Below, piece after piece: positions 1 through 10,100 of a stretch of 64,000 bases of DNA. Made by a program: the position numbers and the translations under genes. The notes below the pieces were generated by a model. It saw nothing but the letters and a program-made list of their open reading frames with translations, ran no database searches and was not told the origin of the DNA. The stretch covers positions 62,001-126,000 of the forward strand of contig MOEB01000004.1 in assembly GCA_001939945.1 (NCBI GenBank), written 5' to 3'. The stretch is from Aerophototrophica crusticola (GTDB taxonomy: Bacteria > Pseudomonadota > Alphaproteobacteria > Azospirillales > Azospirillaceae). Numbering within the stretch: the stretch's first letter is position 1; each line of letters starts with the position of its first letter.

Positions 1-183
1 GTTTTCCCCCCGTTGATGGTCTCTTACGGCCGTCGGTTGCGCCCGCCGTCCCGTCCGCTCAGGATAAGGTCGGGTCGGGTGCCGAGGCTAGCCCCGGGAT
101 GGGGGAGGGCTCCCCGCCCTGCCGCCCCCGGGAATTCCGGCCCCCGCCCCGGCACGCCGGCCGGGGCGGGGGGCCGTGTCAGG
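1..183. other. Intergenic edge with terminator-like hairpin
   Basis: No gene is supported in these bases. They lie downstream of the minus-strand thiolase gene. Positions 141-152 and 161-172 form a perfect 12-bp GC stem (CCCCCGCCCCGG pairing with its complement) with an 8-base loop. This could end thiolase transcription, but the minus strand shows no T-run after the stem, so a factor-independent terminator is only possible. Confidence 0.4.
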
Positions 184-1359
184 TCAGTCGCGCTGGACGC
201 AGAGCGCCACGCCCATGCCGCCGCCGATGCACAGCGTGGCCAGGCCCTTCTTGGCGTCGCGCCTCTGCATCTCATGCAGCAGGGTCACCAGCACCCGGGC
301 GCCGGAAGCGCCGATGGGGTGGCCCAGGGCGATGGCGCCGCCATTGACGTTCACCTTGGCCGGGTCCCAGCCCAGGTCCTTGTTCACGGCCATGGCCTGG
401 GCGGCGAAGGCTTCGTTGGCCTCGATCAGGTCCAGCTCGTCGATCTTCCAGCCGGCCTTGCGCAGGGCCTCACGGCTGGCCGGGATCGGGCCGGAGCCCA
501 TGACCGCCGGGTCCACGCCCGCCGTGGCCCAGGACACGATGCGCGCCAGCGGCTGGACGCCGCGCTTTGCGGCGCTGTCGGCAGACATCAGCACCAGGGC
601 GGCGGCGCCGTCATTGATGCCCGACGCGTTGCCGGCGGTCACCGTGCCGTCCTTCTTGAAGGCGGGGCGCAGCTTGGCCAGGGCCTCGGCCGTGGTGCCG
701 TGCTTCGGGTATTCGTCCGTGTCGACGATCACGTCACCCTTGCGGCCGGCGATGGTCACCGCCGCGATCTCATCCTTGAACCTGCCGGCCTTCTGGGCGG
801 CCTCGGCCTTCTGCTGCGAGGCGGCGGCGAAGGCGTCCTGCTCCTCACGGGTGATCTGCCACTTCTCGGCCACGTTCTCCGCCGTCTGGCCCATGTGGTA
901 GCCGTGGAAGGCGTCGAGCAGCCCGTCCCGCAGCATGGTGTCCACCATGGCGGCGTCACCCATCTTGGTGCCGGACCGCAGGTGCATCACGTGGGGCGCC
1001 TGGCTCATGCTCTCCATGCCGCCGGCGACGATCACGTCGGCATCGCCCAGGGCGATGGCCTGGTAGCCCAGCGCCACGGTGCGCAGGCCGGAACCGCAGA
1101 GCTGGTTGATGGCGTAAGCCGTGCGCTCCACCGGGATGCCGGCCTTCACGGCGGCCTGGCGGGCGGCGTTCTGGCCGGTGCCGGCGGCCAGAACCTGGCC
1201 CAGCACCACCTCGCTCACCTCGGCGGCGTCGGTCTTGGCCCGGGCAAGGGCTTCACGGATGGCGACTTCCCCCAGGAAAGAGGCGGGGACGCTGCTCAGC
1301 GAACCGTTGAAGGAGCCGATCGGCGTACGCGCCGCACCGGCGATGACGACCTCAACCAT
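184..1359 (-). CDS. Acetyl-CoA C-acetyltransferase (thiolase)
   Basis: The enzyme condenses two acetyl-CoA into acetoacetyl-CoA, or runs the reverse thiolysis. This is the first step of polyhydroxybutyrate synthesis and a step of acetoacetate breakdown. The 391-residue product is the usual family length. All thiolase landmarks are visible: the nucleophilic cysteine in NQLCGSG (C88), the histidine in [14 protein letters not shown] (H347) and the second cysteine in CIGGGMG (C377). The ATG at 1359 was chosen over an upstream TTG (1377) because GAGAGGGAA sits at proper spacing before it. No other polyhydroxybutyrate genes are nearby, so a synthetic (phaA) or degradative (atoB) role cannot be separated from context. 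Confidence 0.95.
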   Translation of the reverse strand: MVEVVIAGAARTPIGSFNGSLSSVPASFLGEVAIREALARAKTDAAEVSEVVLGQVLAAGTGQNAARQAAVKAGIPVERTAYAINQLCGSGLRTVALGYQAIALGDADVIVAGGMESMSQAPHVMHLRSGTKMGDAAMVDTMLRDGLLDAFHGYHMGQTAENVAEKWQITREEQDAFAAASQQKAEAAQKAGRFKDEIAAVTIAGRKGDVIVDTDEYPKHGTTAEALAKLRPAFKKDGTVTAGNASGINDGAAALVLMSADSAAKRGVQPLARIVSWATAGVDPAVMGSGPIPASREALRKAGWKIDELDLIEANEAFAAQAMAVNKDLGWDPAKVNVNGGAIALGHPIGASGARVLVTLLHEMQRRDAKKGLATLCIGGGMGVALCVQRD

Positions 1360-1826
1360 GACTGTTCCCTCTCTCAAGCGGGCATTATGGGCCTGGGCAG
1401 GCGCCTGGGAGATTAGGCGGAGTCGTGCAGCATCCGCAAGGATTCGGGGGGCGCGTCCAGTGCCCGCGACAATTATTGCGGTAAGTCAAGAATGGCGGAT
1501 CTTTGACGGTACCTCTTCGGCACCACTTTCCCTCTCCCGCGGCGGCGCTTTCAGGGCGAAGACAAGGATGAACTCTGCCTCACCGCCCATGGCCGCGGTG
1601 ACGATGGTGGACACTTGGCGCCGGCCCGGCGCGGACCCGCCGCAGCCCGTCCCAGGCCTGTCCCCTCCCGGGCTGGCTGCCCCGAAGCAGTCGGGCAGGC
1701 AGGGCCGTTCGGGCCCGCGTCACCCCGCCTGGGGTGGCGCGGTGTCCCACGCCTGTCCCACCCCTTGCCCTGCACGCGCTGTTAGAGCAGAAGTCGTAAG
1801 GCCAGCTACCGCCTTTGGAGAGGATG
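1360..1826. other. Intergenic region between divergent genes
   Basis: This stretch separates the divergently transcribed thiolase and HExxH-protein genes and must hold both promoters. Base composition is like the neighbours. Open frames inside it lack ribosome binding sites and family resemblance. I could not identify a convincing -35/-10 pair or operator. Confidence 0.4.
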
Positions 1827-2402
1827 ATGTACCACGCCGAAGCCCTGCCGACGATGATCGACTTCCTCCGCGGGATCGGGATGGCTGTGGAGGTGGGGGC
1901 GGAAGGTGCCGCGGACGGCTTCCTGCCCGGGATCAACATCCATGGTGGGGTGATCCATGTGGACCCGGAGACCCTGGTCGGTTCCGGCGACCTGCTGCAT
2001 GAGGCCGGCCACATCGCCATCGTGCCCCGCCGGTTCTGGCCCCGGCTGAACAAGGACCTGCACGCGGACATGCTCGCCGCCTTCGCCGCGGAGCCGGGCC
2101 CCACCCCGGACCCGGCCATCGCCGAGGCCACCAGCAACGACGAGGTGATGGCCCAGGCCTGGTCCTATGCCGCCGCCCTTGCCATGGGCGTCAGCCCGGA
2201 AAGCATCTTCTTCCCTGGTTCCTACCGGGTCGGACCCTATGAGGGCACGCACCCCATGCTGGCCTGGCTGGAACGGGGCACCCACCTCGGCCCGCTGGCC
2301 CTGGCCCGCGCCGGCATGGCCGGCTACCCCGCGCTCTTCTCCTTCATGGGCCACAACGGCCTTGCACCGTTCCCGACCATGGCGAGGTGGGTGCAGGAGT
2401 AA
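1827..2402 (+). CDS. Hypothetical protein with HExxH-like metal site
   Basis: The 191-residue product is not assigned to a family I recognise. It contains LLHEAGHIAIV, the HExxH arrangement of zinc metallopeptidases, and a run of acidic residues and tryptophan further on. There is no signal peptide and no clear membrane segment, so it is probably cytoplasmic. The second of two adjacent ATGs (1824 and 1827) is preferred because GGAGAGG ends just upstream and gives it better spacing. It stands alone, divergent from the thiolase gene and convergent with typA. Peptidase activity is inferred from the short motif only; the downstream glutamate ligand is not obvious. Confidence 0.75.
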   Translation: MYHAEALPTMIDFLRGIGMAVEVGAEGAADGFLPGINIHGGVIHVDPETLVGSGDLLHEAGHIAIVPRRFWPRLNKDLHADMLAAFAAEPGPTPDPAIAEATSNDEVMAQAWSYAAALAMGVSPESIFFPGSYRVGPYEGTHPMLAWLERGTHLGPLALARAGMAGYPALFSFMGHNGLAPFPTMARWVQE

Positions 2403-2404
2403 TG

Positions 2405-2632
2405 CCAAGCGCATGGGTCGCTGACCGATGCGCTTGCAGGCCGGCGACCGCCGGCCCGCGCCCGATCCTTTTCACAACAGGTGGCGCGTAAGCCAAGCCC
2501 GCGGATGCGGGCGCCCGGCGCCCGATACCAAGCGCATGAGTTTTTGAATCATGCGTTTGGAGGCCGGCGACCGCCGGCCCGCGGGCCCATGCCCGCGTGA
2601 GCCAAGCCGCCGGATGGCGGCGCCCGGCGCTT
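2405..2632. repeat. Two-copy structured direct repeat
   Basis: Two copies begin with CCAAGCGCATG at 2405 and 2528 (period 123 bases). Each copy holds the same series of palindromes: a long hairpin with AAGCGCAT arms, GGCCGGC-GACC-GCCGGCC, and a GGAT-loop hairpin. The GGAT hairpin has arms GCCCGC/GCGGGC in copy 1 (2497-2512) and GCCGCC/GGCGGC in copy 2 (2606-2621), so two base pairs are swapped with pairing kept. The element lies between convergent genes. Confidence 0.8.
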
Positions 2633-2712
2633 GAGGGGCCGTTGATCGGCCACGATCAACGGCGGCTGGTATGAGGGGCCGTTGATCGGTCATGATCAAC
2701 GGCGGCTGGTAT
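2633..2712. repeat. 40-bp tandem repeat, two copies, hairpin-forming
   Basis: Two head-to-tail 40-base units (2633-2672 and 2673-2712) differ at only two positions, both in the loop. Each contains the perfect 9-bp inverted repeat CCGTTGATC/GATCAACGG around a 6-base loop (GGCCAC or GGTCAT). They directly follow the 123-bp repeats and precede the typA terminator. Confidence 0.85.
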
Positions 2713-2732
2713 AGGGCCTGGGCAAAGCAAAA

Positions 2733-2756
2733 CCCCCGTCCCTTGCGGGACGGGGG
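2733..2756 (-). terminator. Rho-independent terminator of typA
   Basis: A perfect 10-bp stem (CCCCCGTCCC and complement) with a TTGC loop is followed on the minus strand by TTTTGCTTTG. It sits 27 bases after the typA stop codon, in the right orientation. Confidence 0.9.
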
Positions 2757-2783
2757 CTTCGGCACTCAACCCTGGTCGAATGC

Positions 2784-4610
<1,827 letters not shown>

Positions 4611-4673
4611 AAGGGTCAGCCTTGGTCCGGGCGCGCTGCCTGCCAAGGCCGGGACCGGCCCAAAGGTGCGCGC

Positions 4674-4718
4674 ATGAAAAACGCCCGGCAACTTTCCCCA
4701 AGGGGAAGGGAGCCGGGC
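4674..4718 (-). terminator. Terminator-like hairpin inside the typA leader
   Basis: On the minus strand an outer GCCCGGC/GCCGGGC stem (4712-4718 with 4683-4689) encloses an inner TTCCCC/GGGGAA pairing and is followed by GTTTTTC. It lies about 64 bases upstream of the typA ATG, with no minus-strand gene upstream until 13.8 kb. It could be an attenuator or the end of a short leader RNA. Confidence 0.55.
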
Positions 4719-4986
4719 TGTTCGTGTCGCGGCGCAATATAGCGATGGCGCCCCGCCCCGGAAAGGGTCGGGGCCGCAAGGCCGCCCCGCGTTTTCGCGG
4801 GCGGCCCAGGAATGTCGCAAGATCAACGTGCCAGCCGCCGCCATCCCCTGGCCGCGCAAGCCAAGCGGCCGGTGGCAACACCCGCCACAAGCACGCGGAT
4901 GCATGCTCTAGAAGGAGTTAGCCCGTCCGTATAAACCAGAGCGGCGGGCCGGAATTCCCCGACCCGCCGTCACGGAGGAAAGTGGC

Positions 4987-5076
4987 ATGACGAAGATGCC
5001 ATTTCTCCTGGTGCTCCGGTTTCCGTTCTGGCGGGGGCGTGTCATCCACGTCACCGTCATGATCGGCCGGCCCTAG
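4987..5076 (+). CDS. Possible 29-residue small protein
   Basis: This short frame is supported mainly by a strong ribosome binding site: GGAGGAAA lies about six bases before the ATG. The product starts MTKMPFLLVLRFPFW and ends in VTVMIGRP; it is hydrophobic and basic, with an arginine-rich middle. A 12-bp GC hairpin follows within ten bases. It lies between typA and tamA, divergent from typA. No family is recognised. It might instead be a leader peptide or a chance frame in the tamA upstream region. Confidence 0.4.
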   Translation: MTKMPFLLVLRFPFWRGRVIHVTVMIGRP

Positions 5077-5081
5077 GAGCG

Positions 5082-5111
5082 GGCGGGGTGGTGTAGGAGC
5101 ACCGCCCCGCC
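5082..5111 (+). terminator. GC hairpin after the small ORF
   Basis: GGCGGGGTGGTG (5082-5093) pairs with CACCGCCCCGCC (5100-5111) through 12 pairs including one G-T, with a TAGGAG loop. No T-run follows, so its role as a terminator is uncertain. It separates the putative small gene from tamA. Confidence 0.4.
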
Positions 5112-5298
5112 TACCTCCCGACTATACGCGGGACCGCCCCCCCTTTCAATGCAAGCGTAGGTGCCCTTCATGGCCCCTGCCGTTCGGGCGAGGGGTTTGT
5201 TCGTGCCATACCCCTGTCGTGCGTGTTGGAAGACGGTTGCCGCCCCGCTACGGTCGGGTGTGGTCAGGACCGGGGGTCGAGGAAGGGTTGCACCAGGC

Positions 5299-7176
5299 AT
5301 GAAGCTGTCGATGTTCCGGCGCCGTCCCGCGCTGCTGGCCCTTGCGGCCTGCCTGGCACCCGCCCTGGCCTGCCCCGCCCCGGCGCAGGAACCCCCGGCC
5401 CCGGCCCCCGCCGACGAGACCGCCGATAGCCCGGCAGAGGCCACGCCCTACACCGTCGCCATCAAGGGGGTGGAGGAGCATGACCAGCTCACCACCCTGC
5501 TGGAGGAGGTTTCCCGCCTGGTGGCCCTGCGGGAACAGCCGCCGCCCTCGCCCGTGGGCCTGCGCCGCCGGGCGGAGGCGGACCGGGAGCGGCTGGCCGC
5601 CGCCCTGCGCTCCGCCGGCTATTTCGACGCGGTGATGGACATCGACGTGGACGTGGAGACCAGCCCCGCCCTGGTGACCATCACCATCGAGGAGGGGCCG
5701 CGCTACACCGTCTCCTCCGTCAGGCTGGAGGACGCCAAGGGCCAGCCCCTCCCCACCGACGTGCTGAAGGCGGAGGACCTTGGCCTGGGCAAGGGCGCCC
5801 CCGCCCGCGGGCCGGACGTGCTGGCGGCGGAGGACCGCATCACCCCCCGCTTCGCCGAGCGGGGCTATGCCTATGCCCGGGTGGTGGACCGGCGGCTGGT
5901 GGTGGACCACATCGCCAGGACCATGGACGTGACCTTCCAGGTGGACCCCGGCCTGCCCATCAAGTACGGCGACCTGAGCATCCAGGGCCTGGAGGACGTG
6001 GAGGCGAAGGCGGTGCGCCGCCGCATCCCCTGGAAGCCCGGCGACCCCTACCGCCCGCTCCAGCTGGAAGAGGCGCGGGAGGATCTGGCGGAACTGGGCG
6101 TCTTCTCCAGCGTCCGCCTGCGGCTGGCGGACCAGCCCATGCCCGACGGCACCGCGCCGGTGGAGGTGATCGTCCAGGAACGGGACATGCGCTTCATCGG
6201 CTTCGGCGCCACCTACGGCACCGACGACGGCTTCGGCGCCAACGCCTATTGGGGCCACCGCAACCTGCTGGGCGGGGCGGAGAACTTCCGGGTGGGCGCC
6301 ACCATCGCCGGCATCGGCCGCAACAGCACGACCGACGCGGGGGAGTTCGACTACGACCTGACGGCCACCTACCGGGAACCGGATTTCCTCAGCCGCAACC
6401 AGTCCCTGACCCTTTCCAGCAGCGCCGTGCTGGAGCACCCGGACGCATACCGCCGGAAGGCGCTGGTGCTGAGCGGCATCGTGGAACGCCCCATCTCCGA
6501 CGACATCACCGCCAGCCTGGGCGTCACCTTTGAGCAGAGCCAGGTGACGGAGAACGAGCAGCGGACCAACAACACCCTGTTCGGCATCCCGGCGGCCCTG
6601 ACCATCGACAAGAGCAACGACCTGCTGAACGCCACGTCCGGCTGGCGGTTCAGCGCCGCGGCCACGCCCTACCTGGCGGCCTTCGGCGACAGTTCCAGCT
6701 TCACCATCGCCCGGTTCCAGGGCAGCGCCTATCTGGGCCTGGGCGACACGGACAACTACGTCCTGGCCGGCCGGGCCGTGTACGGCTTCATCGTCGGTGG
6801 CGGGCTGCTGGACGTGCCGGCGGACAAGCGGTTCTACGCCGGGGGCGGCGGTTCTATCCGCGGCTATGGCTACCAGAAGGTGGGCCCCCGCGACGCGGAG
6901 AACGATCCCCAGGGCGGTCTTTCCCTGTTCGAGGCCAGCATCGAGATGCGCATCAAGGTGGCGGAAAACATCGGCATCGTGCCCTTCATCGACGCCGGCA
7001 ACGTCTATGAATCCGAGTATCCAAGCCTGTCCGACGGGCTGCGCTACGGCGCCGGCATCGGCGTGCGCTACTACACCCCCGTCGGCCCCATCCGGGTGGA
7101 CGCGGCGGTGCCCCTGCGGCGGCAGTCGGGGGACAACAGCTTCCAGCTCTATGTCAGCATCGGCCAGGCGTTCTGA
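5299..7176 (+). CDS. tamA: Translocation and assembly module TamA (Omp85 family)
   Basis: TamA is an outer-membrane beta-barrel of the Omp85/BamA superfamily. With the inner-membrane protein TamB it helps place proteins and lipids in the outer membrane. The product is 625 residues. It has a signal peptide (MKLSMFRRRPALLALAACLAPALA, cleavage expected near residues 25-30), then about three POTRA-like repeats to roughly residue 300, then a barrel ending in aromatic QLYVSIGQAF. The FYAGGGGSIRGYGYQ segment is the Omp85 (V/I)RGY/F signature. The ATG at 5299 was chosen because the signal peptide starts there, although the frame is open upstream. tamB follows after 14 bases, so the two form an operon. 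Confidence 0.93.
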   Translation: MKLSMFRRRPALLALAACLAPALACPAPAQEPPAPAPADETADSPAEATPYTVAIKGVEEHDQLTTLLEEVSRLVALREQPPPSPVGLRRRAEADRERLAAALRSAGYFDAVMDIDVDVETSPALVTITIEEGPRYTVSSVRLEDAKGQPLPTDVLKAEDLGLGKGAPARGPDVLAAEDRITPRFAERGYAYARVVDRRLVVDHIARTMDVTFQVDPGLPIKYGDLSIQGLEDVEAKAVRRRIPWKPGDPYRPLQLEEAREDLAELGVFSSVRLRLADQPMPDGTAPVEVIVQERDMRFIGFGATYGTDDGFGANAYWGHRNLLGGAENFRVGATIAGIGRNSTTDAGEFDYDLTATYREPDFLSRNQSLTLSSSAVLEHPDAYRRKALVLSGIVERPISDDITASLGVTFEQSQVTENEQRTNNTLFGIPAALTIDKSNDLLNATSGWRFSAAATPYLAAFGDSSSFTIARFQGSAYLGLGDTDNYVLAGRAVYGFIVGGGLLDVPADKRFYAGGGGSIRGYGYQKVGPRDAENDPQGGLSLFEASIEMRIKVAENIGIVPFIDAGNVYESEYPSLSDGLRYGAGIGVRYYTPVGPIRVDAAVPLRRQSGDNSFQLYVSIGQAF

Positions 7177-7190
7177 AGGGCCCCATCAGC

Positions 7191-10100
7191 ATGTCCAGAC
7201 CGTTGCGCATCACCCTTTACGTCATCGGCGGCCTGATCGGCCTCATCCTGCTCATCGTCGTGGGCGTCGGCGGCTGGCTTTCGACCGGCAGCGGTCGCGA
7301 CTTCGTGGTCAGCCAGCTTGAGGCCAACGTGCCCGGCCTGAAGGTCGAGGGGGCCCAGGGCTCCGTCTTCGACCTGACCGCCGACCGCATCACCCTGTCC
7401 GACCGGGACGGCGTCTGGCTGACCATCGACAAGCCCCAGCTCGACTGGTCCGCCCTGGCGCTGGCCGGCCGCACGGTGGAGGTGAACCGCCTCGCCGCCG
7501 GCCGGGTGGAGGTGGCCCGTGCCCCGGTGTCCGAGCCCAAGCCGGAGGAACCGGACGACGGCCAGCCCTTCCGCCTGCCCGTCGCCATCGAGCTGGAACA
7601 ACTCGACCTGCCCCGGATTGAGCTGGGCCCCGGCCTGCTGGGCGGGCAACAGGCGGTCCTGGCCGCCAAGGGGGCGGCGGAGATCCCGGCGGGGGAGGTT
7701 GGCGGCCATGTCAACCTGACCGTGGACCGGATCGATGAGAACCCGGGCCGCGCGGTGCTGGACGCCACCTACGTGCCCGGCAGCACCCTCGCCCTCGACC
7801 TGAAGGTGGAAGAGCCGGCGGGCGGGGTGGTGTCGGAACTGCTGGACATCCCCGGCCGGCCGCCGGTCACCGCCACCCTCACCGGCAAGGGCCCGCTCAC
7901 CGACTGGACCGGCAAGCTCACGGCACTCGCGGGCGACGTGGCGAACCTGGAGGCGGAGGCCCGCATCCGCCCGGCCAATGGCCGCTTCACCTTCGGGCTG
8001 GAGGCCGACGGCAACATCCAGGCCCTGCTGCCCGACGCGGCCGCCGACCTGGTGGGGCCGAAGCTTGCCCTGGGCGCCGGCGGCCTGATCATCCCGGGGG
8101 AGCTGGTCAACCTGGACGGCATCGGCATGACCACCGCCGCCGGCCGCCTGTCCGGCGGCGGGCAGTACGCGCTGAACACGGACCGGCTGGACCTCGGCCT
8201 GGTGTTCGAGGCGGCGGAGGACTCCACCCTGCACCAGGTGGTGGCGGAGCCCGTGTTCCGGGAAGGGCGGGCGGAGCTGCGCGTCACCGGCACCACCCGC
8301 CTGCCCCGATTCGACCTGGAACTCGCCCTGCAGGACCCGGCCTTCCGACAATACGCGGCCCAGGCGCTGACCCTGGTCGCCTCGGCGGTGCCGCAGGGCA
8401 ATGACCGGAACCGCATGCTGGTCACGGCCAAGGCGGCGTTCGATCGGCTGGGCGGCGACGACGTCCGCCTCGCCCCCGTGGCAGGGCCCAAGGCGGGGCT
8501 GGACCTCCAGGCCCTCATCGACGCCAACAATGGCGCCATCCGCCTGGACCGGCTGGTGCTGGACAGCGCCGGCCTCGATGCCACGGCCGAGGGCACGGCG
8601 CAGGATTGGGGCCGCGGCGCCCTGGACGCCACGGCCCGGCTCACCGCCCCCGACCTGGGCACCCTCAGCGCCCTGGCGGGCCGCGACCTGGGCGGGGCCC
8701 TGACCGCCGACCTGAAGGCCACCCGCAAGGACGGCACCCTGACCGCCCGGCTGGACGCAAGGGGCAAGGCCCTGGCCACCGGCACCCCGGCGGCTGACGC
8801 CCTGCTGGGGCCGGAGACCACCCTGGCCGGCACCGTCACCCAGGCCGGCGACACCACCCGCGTGCAGGACCTCGCCCTCACCAGCCCGCGGGCGGAGGTA
8901 CGTGGCAACGCCACCCTGCGGGGTGACCGGCTCACCGCCGAAGGCAACGCCCGCCTGCCAGACCTCGCCCCCCTGGGTCAGGCGCTGGAAACGCCCATGG
9001 CCGGCAGCGGAAGGCTGGAGGCACGGGCGGAGGGCCCGCTGGACGCCCTCACCGTCAACGCCACCCTGAACGGCGAGGGGCTGGACATCGCCGGCCGGAA
9101 CCTGGGCACGGCCCGGCTGGCGGTGGAGGCGGCGGAGGTGCCCCGCGCCCCCCGCGGCCGGGTGGACGGCGCCACCAGCCTGAACGGGCAGCCCGTCACC
9201 CTGGGTGCCCGCTTCTCCCTTGGCGAGCAACGCCTGGCCCTGTCCGACCTGGCCGCCACCGTGGGCCCCAACCGGCTGGCGGGGGAAGTGGCGGCGGACC
9301 TCGCCTCCGGCACCGCCGTGGGGCGGGTGGGGGCGGAGCTGCCGGACCTGGGCCCGCTGGGGGAGCTGGCGGGGCAGCGCCTCGCCGGCACCGGCGACGC
9401 CACCATCCGGCTGGAGGCGCCGGGCGGCCGCCAAGCCATCCTGGTGGACGCCACCCTCGCCAACCTGGTGCGGCGGGTGGAGGACGAGGCCCAGAACCTC
9501 GGCCGCCTGACCCTGACCGGCCGCGTGGCCGATGCCACGGGCACGCCCAACCTGGACGTGGCCCTGCGCGCGGCGGACATCAGCAGCGGCAGCTTCCGCC
9601 TGGACACGGTAACCGCCACGGCCAAGGGCCCCCTGACCAACACGGCCATCGCCCTGGACGCCGCCGGCCGCGGCGCGCGGCCCGTCAGCCTGAGCGGCGC
9701 CGGCACCCTGGCCCGCAATGCGGCGGGGGAGACGCGGGTGGCCCTGGACCGGCTGTCCGCCCGCATCCAGGACACCCAGTTCCGCCTGGCCCAGCGCGCC
9801 ACCATCACCAGCGCGGGGGACCGGCTGGCGGTGGACGGCCTCGCCCTGGTCTCCGGCAATGCCCGGCTGGCGCTGGACGCCGACATCACGGGCAAGACGC
9901 TGGAGGGGCGGCTCGCCCTCACCCGCGTGCCCCTGGCCTGGGCCCGGCTGCTGGACCCGACCCTGACGCTGGAGGGCGACCTGAACGGCCAGGCCACCCT
10001 GGCCGGCACGGTGGCGGACCCGCGGGGCGACCTGGGCTTCCGGCTCAGCGGCTTCCGCATCTCCCCCGCCGCCCGCGGCGGTCCGGGCGCGCTGGGGGCG

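Noticed and set aside
2405-2712. CRISPR array
   Set aside because: There are only two units of each repeat type, the units are long and palindromic, no regular spacers exist, and no cas genes are in the window.
5161-5298. Upstream extension of the tamA frame
   Set aside because: The signal peptide and ribosome binding context fit ATG 5299; the upstream residues do not match Omp85 proteins.
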